Assembly (NCBI GenBank): GCA_944389315.1
Contig: CALXLX010000051.1
Coordinates: 1-64,000 of the forward strand
Length of the DNA: 64,000 nucleotides
Direction: 5' to 3'
DNA from: an uncultured Opitutales bacterium
GTDB taxonomy: Bacteria > Verrucomicrobiota > Verrucomicrobiia > Opitutales > Intestinicryptomonadaceae
In this document: positions 24,036-32,221 of the stretch, piece by piece
Layout: every line of letters starts with the position of its first letter
How positions within the stretch are numbered: position 1 is the first letter of the stretch
Position numbers and translations under genes: made by a program
The notes under the pieces: model-generated
What the model saw: the letters and a program-made list of their open reading frames with translations, nothing else
Databases searched by the model: none
What the model was told of the DNA's origin: nothing

Positions 24036-24947
24036 CTATTGGGCGTCGAAATCCTTAAACTCGGCTACGGACTTTATCTTTAGGTCCCTGCTGATGCGTT
24101 TTCCCATTCCAGCGAGGATTCCGCCGGGGCCGCACTCGTAGAACTGCTCCACGCCGAGCGCCGCCGCCGCGTTCTGGCAGTCCGCCCAGCGGACGGTGGA
24201 AACTACCTGGCTGACGAGATTCCTCTTGATGTCCTCCGGATCGGAAACCTCCTTGCCGCTGACATTGGTGAACACCTTTATAGACGGACTCTTAAATTCC
24301 ACCGTCTGGAGGAATTTTTCAAAAGCGTCCCTCGCGGGCTTCATCAACCTGCTGTGGTACGCCCCCGCAACTTTAAGCGGCACTACCATCTTGAAGGATT
24401 TGTCCTCCTTGGCCGCCTTCACGGCCTCTGCGATCTTGTCCGCCTCGCCCGATATGACAACCTGTCCGGGGCAGTTGAGGTTGGATATGTCAACGTCGAA
24501 CCTCTCGGCATACTGCCTTGCCTGCTCCTCTGTCGCGCCTATGAGGGAGGCCATAGCGCCCTTGGAGGCGTCGCAGGCCTCCTGCATCAGCCTGCCGCGC
24601 TCCGCGACTATCTTCAGGCCGTCCTCGAAACTGTATGTGCCCGCTATCGCATGGGCTGTCAGCTCTCCCAGCGACAAACCTATCGCCGAGAGAAGCTCGT
24701 CGAGCAGGCCGCGCTTCCTCAAAATAGTGGCGGCGGCTATGCCGTGAAGGTAGAGGGCCGGCTGGCATACGCTGGTCTTCGTGAGAGTCTCCATGGGGCC
24801 CTCAAAGCAGTAGGAGGATATTGGCATGCCCAAAACCTCGTCCGCAGTTTTAAAGAGCTTCGCAACGTCGGCATCGGCGTCAAACAGGCTCTTTGCCATT
24901 CCGACGCTCTGCGCGCCCTGTCCGGAGAATAGTAATCCCGCTTTCAT
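24036..24947 (-). CDS. fabD: Malonyl-CoA:ACP transacylase
   Basis: A 303-residue FabD that loads malonate onto acyl carrier protein for fatty acid synthesis. It opens with LLFSGQGAQSVGM. The nucleophile is Ser92 in IGLSLGEL (the canonical GHSLGE has His before Ser; Leu here), and the catalytic His198 is in GAYHSRLM. It closes with ECGPGGILAGMGKRI. It begins 23 bases after the PqiC-like lipoprotein gene and is probably the last gene of the Mla-type operon. Confidence 0.95.
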   Translation of the reverse strand: MKAGLLFSGQGAQSVGMAKSLFDADADVAKLFKTADEVLGMPISSYCFEGPMETLTKTSVCQPALYLHGIAAATILRKRGLLDELLSAIGLSLGELTAHAIAGTYSFEDGLKIVAERGRLMQEACDASKGAMASLIGATEEQARQYAERFDVDISNLNCPGQVVISGEADKIAEAVKAAKEDKSFKMVVPLKVAGAYHSRLMKPARDAFEKFLQTVEFKSPSIKVFTNVSGKEVSDPEDIKRNLVSQVVSTVRWADCQNAAAALGVEQFYECGPGGILAGMGKRISRDLKIKSVAEFKDFDAQ

Positions 24948-24969
24948 GTCTATTTCTTATGTTTTTGGA

Positions 24970-25596
24970 TTATTGTTTTTTGGAAAGTTTATTAAGTTCT
25001 GCGGCGATCTCTCTCGAAATGTCCGCGCAGGCAAGATTTATCGCCTCAACATATGAATCCATCCCTCCCGTCACGGGATAGCTCTTGATGAAATCCTTGG
25101 AGCGCAACAAGCCTTTCTTGCTCTGCGAGAGTATCTGCCAGTTGGCCTTGAACGACAAGTCTCCTCCTATGGAACCTATGCACTCAAACACGGACACCTT
25201 TATCCACACCGCCTCTTTTGAAAACGCAACCGACGGATATACCGATATGTTGGAGTCCTTCGCGTTCGCCGAGATATTCTCCATCAAAATACGGCTGAAA
25301 CTCGCCGAAGGCGGCTCTATCCAGCGGTTGAACTCGGACACGTTCACCCGGTTGTCCCCGTCTGAGGTGACTATCTGCGTCCTGTCCATATAGGGGGGCA
25401 AAATTACCGGCATTAGCGTTGCGGAAACCCCGTTTTTCACCTCGGCGGCGGTCTTTATGCCGTCTTTTGCCGCAAGCTTGTAAAATACCGTGGGGTCCGG
25501 CTTCGGCGAAAGGGCGTCTCCAAGGCAGCCCGCCAATATCGCCGCCGACAACAGCGGCAGCGCGAATCTTGAAAGTACGGAAATCTTCCTGCTCAT
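24970..25596 (-). CDS. PqiC/YmbA-like ABC-transport auxiliary lipoprotein
   Basis: A 208-residue lipoprotein (signal ending AILAGC). It resembles the ABC-type transport auxiliary lipoprotein family (Pfam PF03886): MPVILPPYMDRTQIVTSDGDNRVNVSEFNRWIEP is the hallmark segment. In E. coli PqiC anchors the PqiB lipid-transport needle to the outer membrane. It lies 11 bases after the mlaD-like gene, which supports a role in the same inter-membrane lipid pathway. Confidence 0.8.
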   Translation of the reverse strand: MSRKISVLSRFALPLLSAAILAGCLGDALSPKPDPTVFYKLAAKDGIKTAAEVKNGVSATLMPVILPPYMDRTQIVTSDGDNRVNVSEFNRWIEPPSASFSRILMENISANAKDSNISVYPSVAFSKEAVWIKVSVFECIGSIGGDLSFKANWQILSQSKKGLLRSKDFIKSYPVTGGMDSYVEAINLACADISREIAAELNKLSKKQ

Positions 25597-25606
25597 AACA
25601 ATATCC

Positions 25607-26602
25607 TTACTTGTTCTTTGTTTCCTCCTGAGCCTTGCCCTTCAAAAGACTGCTCGGATTGCGCTGAATGTAATCCGCCAACGCCCTGACGGATGCGAAA
25701 GTGTCGCTTATGTTCTTAAGCGTCATGGCCAATTCAAACCGGAACGGAGACTGCGGGGCGATTATATCGTTTAGGTTCCCCAAGGCTTCGTTTGTCTCCA
25801 ATACCGTCTTGTCGACAGAATCGGCGATGTTGTCGAAACGCCCGCTCAACTTCTCGAGGAACATGCGGCTGTCCTTCAGCAGGGTGTGGAGCTCCTCGAG
25901 GGAGTCGCTTATGCCGGGGTCCGTCATCAGCTTGTCCGCGTCGTTCAGGGCCTTTAGAACGGAGTCGTTTATCTTGTCGGCGTCTATCTGGCTTATCTTG
26001 CTGTTGACCGTCAATAAAAGCCCGTTGGCGTTCTCGGCTATCTCCTGGAAGTCTATCCTCGAAACGTTGTTGAGCGTCATCTCGAGGGTCTTCATCATCT
26101 CCGTCGCGGCGGATTTCGCCGTGGGAATCTCCTTGAAGTCAGGATTGCGGTTCATCAGAACGTAGGGCTCGTTCTTGTCGGCGGCGAAGTCCAGCTCAAT
26201 ATACAGCATGCCCGTCACTATGCTCTGGTAGTTTAGGCGCGCGCGCAGGCCGTCCTTTATCTGCTGGGATATGTTCTCGCCAAGGGTTATCTGCGCGTGC
26301 TCCGTGCGCTTGCTGAGCGTGCGGGCGTCTATCGAATATATCAATACCACGTAGGAGTTGCGCATGTCGTTTAGCTTGGGGGAGCGCAGTATTATCTTCT
26401 CCACCTTGCCTATGGTCACCCCCTTGTATTTGACGGGCGCCCCCACGTCCAACCCGTTTATGCTCTCCGAAAAATACGAGACGAACATCTCCGTCTGAGA
26501 GAAGAACTTTGAGCTGCCCAGTATCATTACCGCGGCTACGGCTATCGCTATCGCGCCCACCACGAAAGCTCCTATCGCCGTTGGATTTGTCTTGATTGCC
26601 AT
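25607..26602 (-). CDS. mlaD: MlaD/MCE-domain lipid transport protein
   Basis: A 331-residue protein with an N-terminal membrane anchor (about residues 10-30) and an MCE domain (about 40-120: FVSYFSESINGLDVGAPVKYKGVTIGKVEKI). The C-terminal ~180 residues are helical (LTVNSKISQIDADKIND, FDNIADSVDKTVLETNEAL), compatible with the hydrophobic channel of MCE hexamers. It is the substrate-binding part of an inter-membrane phospholipid transporter. It starts 6 bases after the mlaF-like gene. Confidence 0.88.
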   Translation of the reverse strand: MAIKTNPTAIGAFVVGAIAIAVAAVMILGSSKFFSQTEMFVSYFSESINGLDVGAPVKYKGVTIGKVEKIILRSPKLNDMRNSYVVLIYSIDARTLSKRTEHAQITLGENISQQIKDGLRARLNYQSIVTGMLYIELDFAADKNEPYVLMNRNPDFKEIPTAKSAATEMMKTLEMTLNNVSRIDFQEIAENANGLLLTVNSKISQIDADKINDSVLKALNDADKLMTDPGISDSLEELHTLLKDSRMFLEKLSGRFDNIADSVDKTVLETNEALGNLNDIIAPQSPFRFELAMTLKNISDTFASVRALADYIQRNPSSLLKGKAQEETKNK

Positions 26603-26607
26603 TGTCT

Positions 26608-27390
26608 TTATCCCTTTGAGAGCGGATCGACGCCCCTGTTTAAAAATATTCTCACATTTTCGTCCGGACTTTCCAGTAGATCCTTCGGCGCGCCCACGGC
26701 AGTTTGCGTCTTGGTCTTGGCGTCCAGAAATATCGCCCGGTCCGCGATGGAAAAGATGCTCGAAAGCTCGTGCGTGACAACCACGACAGTTGCTCCCAAA
26801 CTGTCGCGCATCTGGAGTATCAGCTGGTCTAGCCTGTAAGATGAAATCGGGTCCAAGCCCGCGCTCGGCTCGTCGAAGAAAAGTATCTTAGGGTCGAGCG
26901 CTATGGCTCTTGCCAGGCCGGCGCGCTTGCGCATTCCGCCGCTTATCTCCGAAGGGTAAAACTCCCCGAAGCCCCTAAGCCCTACGAGCGCAAGCTTCAA
27001 ATTGACAAGCTCCGCCACGTCGCGCTGGTCGAGGTTCGTAAATTCAGTTATGGGCAAGGCGACGTTTTCCGACAAAGTCATGCTGGACCACAGCGCCCCT
27101 CCCTGGTACATCACCCCGAAGCCCCTGAGCATCTCGTCCTTCTCCTCCCGCGAGGCCGACGTAAACTCCTTGTCACCGTAGAATATCTTCCCCTCGGCGG
27201 GTTCTCTCAAGCCTATGAGGTTCCTAAGCAGGGTGCTCTTTCCGCAGCCGCTGCCCCCCATTATCACAAACACCTCCCCGCGCCTGACGGAGAAGTTCAG
27301 ATTTCTCATCACCACATATGACCCGTACGCCAGAGTCAGATTCTCGACCCTGATTGCGTCTTGCGGCGTATTTTTCTTCTCCGTCTGCAT
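26608..27390 (-). CDS. mlaF: MlaF-like ABC transporter ATPase
   Basis: A 260-residue ATPase of the Mla lipid transporter. Walker A GGSGCGKST, Q-loop MYQGGALWSS, signature segment EISGGMRKRAGLARAIALDPKILFFDEPSAGLDP with the Mla-specific SGGM, and H-loop VTHELSSIF are all present. Its start codon overlaps the last base of the permease gene. With the permease and MCE protein it forms the inner-membrane complex. Confidence 0.93.
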   Translation of the reverse strand: MQTEKKNTPQDAIRVENLTLAYGSYVVMRNLNFSVRRGEVFVIMGGSGCGKSTLLRNLIGLREPAEGKIFYGDKEFTSASREEKDEMLRGFGVMYQGGALWSSMTLSENVALPITEFTNLDQRDVAELVNLKLALVGLRGFGEFYPSEISGGMRKRAGLARAIALDPKILFFDEPSAGLDPISSYRLDQLILQMRDSLGATVVVVTHELSSIFSIADRAIFLDAKTKTQTAVGAPKDLLESPDENVRIFLNRGVDPLSKG

Positions 27391-28529
27391 CAGATCCCGA
27401 ATATGTTAAACGCCACCGCGAATACGGCGTCTATTACGACTATTGTAGTTATGCTCGCAACCACGCTTGCGGTGGTCGCAAGGCCGACCGCCGATGAGCT
27501 GTTCCCGCACCTCATTCCCTTCATGCAGCCGATTAAAGCAACCGCAATTCCGAAAACTACGCTCTTTAAGACGCCGGTGGAACATTGGGTTATCGTTAGG
27601 GCTTCGCAAGTCCTGTTCCAGTACTGGTCGTAGTTTAAGTCGAAAAGGCCTATGCCTATTACCATGCCGCCGAGCATCCCCATGACGTCGGCAAATATCG
27701 TCAGAAGCGGAAACACGCAGATCAATGCGACCATTCTTGGAAAGACGAGAAACTCCATGGGGGATATGCCGAAAGTGGAAAACGCGTCTATCTCCTCGTT
27801 GACTTTCATGGATCCGAGCTCCGCTGCGAACGCCGCGCCTGTGCGGCCGCTCATGACAACTCCCACCATTATCGCGCCCATCTCGCGGACCATCGCTATT
27901 CCCACGAGGTCCGCAACGAATATCTCCGAGCCGTATTTTGCAAGCTGCACCGCGCCCACAAACGCAAGAATCAGCCCCACGAGAAAACTTATCATGCTGA
28001 CTATCCCGAGCGCCTCCGGACCCGCGCGCTGTATGATGGTGAGCAAGTCGGATATCCTGAACCTTGCCTTGCCGCATGCGGCCCTGCACAGCATTATGGT
28101 AGCGCTTCCTATGAATTCCAGCTGGTCCTTGAACCCCTGCACACCCTCCATCGCGCCCGTCCCTACGCCGTACAGAAACCCTCCGTTGCTTTCCCCGCGC
28201 TTTGCGCCCTCGTTCTCGGGGACGGCCACCGCCAGCTGAAGCAGCTTGCGCGGGCCGTCCGGAAGGGTGGAGATGTCGAAATAGGCTGACTTCTTTTTGC
28301 AGTGGTCGTAGCAGTCCAAAAGCAGGCATATCAGGGACGAGTCGTACGACGTCATCCCGGAACAATCGCACTCTATCCTGCCCGCGGAGAATTTTTCCAA
28401 ACGCCCGAGCACCTCCTCGGAAGGCGCCCTCTTTGAAGATAAAACCCAGTCTCCGGAAAATTTAAGTACGGCAACTCCGCCAGATGCCTCAACGACATCA
28501 ACTCCAGCCGAATGTGCCTTGTTTTCCAT
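27390..28529 (-). CDS. mlaE: MlaE-like permease with N-terminal STAS-like domain
   Basis: A 379-residue fusion. Residues about 10-105 resemble a STAS domain (VAVLKFSGDWVLSSKR, IECDCSGMTSYDSSLICLLLD), the fold of MlaB, which stabilises MlaF. The remainder is a MlaE/YrbE permease with five or so membrane segments and the hallmark EVAREMG-like VGIAMVREMGAIMVGVVMSGRTGAAFAAELGSMKVNEEIDA region. Thus MlaB and MlaE functions appear joined in one polypeptide. First core gene of the mlaE-F-D-pqiC-fabD run. Confidence 0.9.
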   Translation of the reverse strand: MENKAHSAGVDVVEASGGVAVLKFSGDWVLSSKRAPSEEVLGRLEKFSAGRIECDCSGMTSYDSSLICLLLDCYDHCKKKSAYFDISTLPDGPRKLLQLAVAVPENEGAKRGESNGGFLYGVGTGAMEGVQGFKDQLEFIGSATIMLCRAACGKARFRISDLLTIIQRAGPEALGIVSMISFLVGLILAFVGAVQLAKYGSEIFVADLVGIAMVREMGAIMVGVVMSGRTGAAFAAELGSMKVNEEIDAFSTFGISPMEFLVFPRMVALICVFPLLTIFADVMGMLGGMVIGIGLFDLNYDQYWNRTCEALTITQCSTGVLKSVVFGIAVALIGCMKGMRCGNSSSAVGLATTASVVASITTIVVIDAVFAVAFNIFGI

Positions 28530-28582
28530 CTGTCCTTTTTATCGTTCTTCAACGGGGATATATAATACCCGCTTTCCCGAGT

Positions 28583-28598
28583 CCCGGGCGCGCCCGGG
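28583..28598. repeat. Perfect 16-bp G+C palindrome
   Basis: CCCGGGCGCGCCCGGG lies between the acidic-protein gene and mlaE. It can form a hairpin in RNA or be a protein-binding site. No T-run follows on either strand, so it is not a typical terminator. Confidence 0.5.
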
Positions 28599-28604
28599 GA
28601 TTCT

Positions 28605-29351
28605 CTATCTGAAATCGTCGTCGGAATCCATGCGGGAGTCCAAATCGTCGGTGTAGTCCCCGTATTCGTCGGTATCGCCGACATCGTCGTCGTCCCAATG
28701 CATGGTCTCGTCCTCCTCGATGTTCTCGTCGTCCTCGTCGGGGAGATCCTCTATGTCGTCGTACTTGTCCTCCTCGTCATCCTTCTCCTCGTCGTCCTCG
28801 CCCTCGTCCTCAAGGGAATATCCGTCGGGCACGTACTCGAGTATGTCCATGACCTCCGAAAACGCGTGTATGGCCTTGCCCTCCATATAGTCGTTCTGGT
28901 ACTTGTCTCGCACCTGCTCCTCAAGATCCTCTATCGTAAGGGGAACCTCAAAGTCGAAGCAGTCGTTGAGCATCTTGACCTGCAAACGCGTTATGTGGTC
29001 CAAAAACTCGGCGTAGGGAGACCTGTCGTCGTCAAGATTGTCGGGAAGAAGAAACAGCTGGGAGTCGGTGTCGAACACGGAGTCCTTCGAGCGCACAAGC
29101 TTTACGCCGTCGTCCCCTGATTTTGAATCTATCGCAAAGGTGTAGAACGCCTCCTCAACAAGGCTCTCGTCCAGCCCGTATTCCTTCAGCCCCATAAGGG
29201 TGTCTATCATGTGGTCGGCCTGCTTGGGGTCTATCACGCTCAGGCCGTCTATGTCCCAGTTTACCTTGTCGGAGGTTTCCGTAACCCACCAGTTCAGGTC
29301 GTTGCCGAGCCTCGCCTTGCACCACGATAACTTTGGAGATTTCTTAGACAT
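28605..29351 (-). CDS. Acidic-tailed cytoplasmic protein of unknown function
   Basis: A 248-residue protein without a signal peptide. Residues 1-175 look like a folded, mostly helical domain (LSWCKARLGNDLNWWVTET at the start); the final ~70 residues are almost entirely Asp/Glu (YSLEDEGEDDEEKDDEED and following). Such tails bind metals, basic proteins or mimic nucleic acid. No family recognised. It lies between an inositol-phosphatase-family gene and the Mla operon on the same strand; one speculative partner is the Lys-rich histone-like protein encoded at 42.4 kb. Confidence 0.65.
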   Translation of the reverse strand: MSKKSPKLSWCKARLGNDLNWWVTETSDKVNWDIDGLSVIDPKQADHMIDTLMGLKEYGLDESLVEEAFYTFAIDSKSGDDGVKLVRSKDSVFDTDSQLFLLPDNLDDDRSPYAEFLDHITRLQVKMLNDCFDFEVPLTIEDLEEQVRDKYQNDYMEGKAIHAFSEVMDILEYVPDGYSLEDEGEDDEEKDDEEDKYDDIEDLPDEDDENIEEDETMHWDDDDVGDTDEYGDYTDDLDSRMDSDDDFR

Positions 29352-29469
29352 ATCTTATTCTTTGTTTTTGCAGCCCGCCCGGGCACTCCGCCGGCGGCGC
29401 GTCGTATTTTTATATTGCGGGGAAAGTGAACACATTTTTATCCCGGGCGCAACCTATTTTTAAGCCCGC

Positions 29470-30243
29470 CTACGCCGCCCCTTCGTTTAGGGACTTTATC
29501 GCGTAATCGTGCAGGGCCTTCGTGCAGGCGGCAACGCAGCCGCGCTTGCCGAGATTGTCCGCGCCGTCCCAGTCGGAAAAGCAGATGCCCGCTCCCTTCA
29601 TGACGGGTATGAGCGGAACCAAGTCCCAAACCTCGAGGCGCGCGTCGAGCATGAGGTGCGCGCAGCCCCTGGCTATCAGCATGTACCCGAAGCAATCTCC
29701 CCAACTGCGAAATATGGCCGCCCGGTTTATAAGATTGCGGAAGTTCTGCGCGTTGTAGTCCTCCTCGGCATGCCTGTGGTCGGAGGTCAGCACCGTGGCT
29801 TTTGCGATGTCCTCAAGGTCGGATATTTTCACGGGAGAGCCGTTGAAAGTGCAGGTCTGGCAGTCGCCCACGCATCTTTGCTTCAGTATGGGCTGGTCTA
29901 TTACGCCCACTATAGGCTCCTTATTTTTCATAAGGCCTATTATCGTCCCGAAGAGCGGAACTTTGCTTATGAAGGATTTTGTCCCGTCTATGGGGTCTAT
30001 CACCCATACGTACTCGGCGTCTGTGTTTTCGTTTCCGTACTCCTCTCCTATTATGCCGTGGGAGGGAAAGCGCTTCTTTATCGCCTCGCGGAGCATCAGC
30101 TCAGTGTTCTTGTCGACGAGGGTTACGGGGGAGGAGTCGGCCTTGTAGTCGACTTTGATATCCCCGCTGAAATTTTTGGATATGTATTGGCCGCTTATGT
30201 CCGCCAGTTCGTTTATAAAATTCTTGAAAACCGATAATTCCAT
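29470..30243 (-). CDS. Inositol-monophosphatase-family phosphatase, HisN-like
   Basis: A 257-residue enzyme of the Mg-dependent inositol monophosphatase superfamily. Metal-site motifs are GEEYG, WVIDPIDGTKSF and ARLEVWDLVPLIPVMKGAG. The segment RSWGDCFGYMLIARG resembles the histidinol-phosphatase (HisN) subgroup rather than SuhB or CysQ. hisD occurs at 55.2 kb, not adjacent. The start at MELSVFKNFINE is preferred; an ATG seven codons upstream is in frame. Histidinol-phosphatase activity is inferred from motifs. Confidence 0.78.
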   Translation of the reverse strand: MELSVFKNFINELADISGQYISKNFSGDIKVDYKADSSPVTLVDKNTELMLREAIKKRFPSHGIIGEEYGNENTDAEYVWVIDPIDGTKSFISKVPLFGTIIGLMKNKEPIVGVIDQPILKQRCVGDCQTCTFNGSPVKISDLEDIAKATVLTSDHRHAEEDYNAQNFRNLINRAAIFRSWGDCFGYMLIARGCAHLMLDARLEVWDLVPLIPVMKGAGICFSDWDGADNLGKRGCVAACTKALHDYAIKSLNEGAA

Positions 30244-30282
30244 ATATCTTATAGGGTTTAGCATGGGTGCGCGTTTGGCAAG

Positions 30283-30927
30283 ATGAAAAAACTTTTCCCG
30301 AGTATATTTGCGGTTGATTTTGAAGGCTCCAAGAAGTCCGGAGTGGTGGAATTCGGCGTAGTCGAGCTTGCGCCTGACGGAACTATAGGCTTTTTCCGCA
30401 CCTCTCTATGCGCCCCCAAAAAACCATTGTCCGAGAGGGAAAGTTTGATTACGGGCATAGATACATCCGAGGCCTCTTGCGAATCTCCCTTTGACAGCCA
30501 CATAGAGTTTTTCGCGAAATTGCGTTCAAAGGGGGCCTTTGCCGCGCATAACGCCGCTACGGAAGACGCCTTTTTGCGCTCGTACGCCCCCGTGTTGGGC
30601 TGCGTCCCAAATTTCTTCTCAGGGGGAGCGTGCAACACTTGGGGCCCGTGGGTGGATTCTCTCGTTCTGGCGCGCTTTGCGGGGGTGGATAACCCAAAGC
30701 TTTCCGCCGCGGCGCAATATTTTCAAATAGAATGCGAACTAGAAGATGTTTCCATGCGCATATGCCCCGGCGGGCGGCGCAAATGGCACTGCGCACTCTA
30801 CGACGCCATAGCCAGCGCGCTCATAATAAAAAAGATACTCTCCCTGCCGGAATTCGGCGGAATCTCCTTTTCCTCATTCGGGGCAAGGTGCGGCGTGAAA
30901 GATTCGGGGCAGACGTCTTTTATATAA
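30283..30927 (+). CDS. DEDDh-type 3'-5' exonuclease domain protein
   Basis: A 214-residue protein of the RNase T / DNA polymerase III epsilon superfamily. Exo I is FAVDFEGS (Asp and Glu), Exo II is FAAHNAATEDAFL, and Exo III is WHCALYDAIAS with the His-x5-Asp pattern, so all four acidic residues and the catalytic His are visible. It is a stand-alone nuclease, possibly in DNA repair or RNA trimming. It is divergent from the phosphatase gene with only 39 bases between start codons. Confidence 0.82.
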   Translation: MKKLFPSIFAVDFEGSKKSGVVEFGVVELAPDGTIGFFRTSLCAPKKPLSERESLITGIDTSEASCESPFDSHIEFFAKLRSKGAFAAHNAATEDAFLRSYAPVLGCVPNFFSGGACNTWGPWVDSLVLARFAGVDNPKLSAAAQYFQIECELEDVSMRICPGGRRKWHCALYDAIASALIIKKILSLPEFGGISFSSFGARCGVKDSGQTSFI

Positions 30928-31262
30928 AGTTGTACTTTTCCCCCTGCATAGGCGTTTTTGCCTTCCTTTTGCTTGGGGCAATCTTAAATGCCTCGCAAAT
31001 TTTTACTCTTTTACCGCAGCTTGCCGTGGCGGATCAAAAAAACTATGTTCCGCCAAGAAAACAGGAGAGGGATGGTATATATTATTATTGCATGAAAGAT
31101 TTTTCCCGTCAGCCGGAAATTTCTTTTGTAGGTTCGATATGGCAACGGGCCGTGCTTTGCCTGTAAATTTAGGCGCCGCTTGTATATTATAATATGGGTG
31201 CTTTCACCAGGCCCGCTTTTGCCCGCCTGCGTGGCATGGGCTTTTATTATGGACTTGATAAA
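30928..31262. other. Upstream region of the DevB-like gene
   Basis: No gene is supported. A good -10-like TATAAT occurs at 31188-31193 without a matching -35 at the right spacing. The region ends in the hairpin listed next. Confidence 0.3.
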
Positions 31263-31290
31263 GGAGCGCGATGTCTTAAAAATGCGCTCC
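31263..31290 (+). promoter_or_regulatory. Hairpin that covers the ribosome binding site of the DevB-like gene
   Basis: GGAGCGC ... GCGCTCC forms a 7-bp stem with a 14-base loop ending one base before the ATG. The only Shine-Dalgarno-like sequence (AGGAG) is inside the left arm, about 25 bases from the start codon. Folding would place it close to the ATG or hide it; which one is not known. Confidence 0.4.
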
Positions 31291-31291
31291 C

Positions 31292-32221
31292 ATGAAGAAG
31301 TTTTTGCTTTTCATTCTTGCGGGGTTTTCCGCAAGCGGGTTGTCTTTCGCACAGGGCTCGTCCGCCGTGGCATGCCAGGGGACGGTTGTCCCCCAGACGC
31401 GCATTTCGCGCCTGGGTGCGTATAATCCGGCGGGCGCGCAAACGGTATTTGCGGAGGTTCTGGTCAAGAAGGGGCAGGCTGTCAAGAAGGGGCAGCCCGT
31501 AGCCCGCATAATGGGCTATGCGCGCGCGCAGGCCGCTTACCAGACGGCTTTGGCGGCAGAAAAGAGCGCCCAGGCGCAGGCCGATATGGCCATTCTAAGG
31601 CAGAAGAACCTCATAGCGGACCTCGAGGGCAACATGGCGCAAAACAAAAAGGTCTTGGACGAGAAGGACCCGCCGAGGCGCGAGAGGGAGCAGATAGAGT
31701 TCGAGCAGGATACGCTCGCAAGGCATCTTGCCCAGTCCAAGGCGATGCTTCCGCTGGTGCTTGCCGCGCAGAATGCCGCAGTCGAGCAGGCGCGCAAAGC
31801 CGCCGAAGAAGCGAAGGTTAATATGGACTCCTTCACGGTGCTTTCGCCCATAGACGGCAAGGTAATAGACGTCTACGCCAAGGCGGGGGAGGCTGAGGGC
31901 GAAAGCGGCGTGTGCGAGATTTCCGACACCTCAAAGATGTTCGTAGACGCGGAGGTTTATTTCAGCGACGTTCTGAAGGTTAAGCCCGGCGACAAGGCAG
32001 AGATTTTCTCGGACGCTCAGAAGGGCAGGAAATTCGGCGGCACGGTGGTGGAGGTTTCCTCCCAGGTGAAGCGCAACAATGTTTACAGTTTGGATCCCAA
32101 CGAGTATTCCGACACGCGCGTCGTAAACGTAAAAATAGCCGTGGACGACGGGGCGAGTTTCGAGAATCTCATAGGTTCGCAGGTTTCAGTACGCATACTT
32201 GTCTCAGATGAAAAGAGGTAG
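31292..32221 (+). CDS. DevB/HlyD-like periplasmic adaptor protein
   Basis: A 309-residue adaptor with a signal peptide ending near LSFAQ. It has the split biotinyl-lipoyl-like halves (VFAEVLVKKGQAVKKGQPVARIMG and FTVLSPIDGKVIDVYAKAGE) around a long coiled-coil hairpin (about residues 80-175), then a beta-barrel domain. This is the layout of membrane fusion proteins; together with the next gene it resembles the DevB-DevC pair that exports glycolipids in cyanobacteria. It overlaps the next gene by up to 23 bases. Confidence 0.8.
   Translation: MKKFLLFILAGFSASGLSFAQGSSAVACQGTVVPQTRISRLGAYNPAGAQTVFAEVLVKKGQAVKKGQPVARIMGYARAQAAYQTALAAEKSAQAQADMAILRQKNLIADLEGNMAQNKKVLDEKDPPRREREQIEFEQDTLARHLAQSKAMLPLVLAAQNAAVEQARKAAEEAKVNMDSFTVLSPIDGKVIDVYAKAGEAEGESGVCEISDTSKMFVDAEVYFSDVLKVKPGDKAEIFSDAQKGRKFGGTVVEVSSQVKRNNVYSLDPNEYSDTRVVNVKIAVDDGASFENLIGSQVSVRILVSDEKR

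Noticed and set aside
28583-28598. Terminator between the acidic-protein gene and mlaE
   Set aside because: The palindrome is strong but no T-run follows on either strand.
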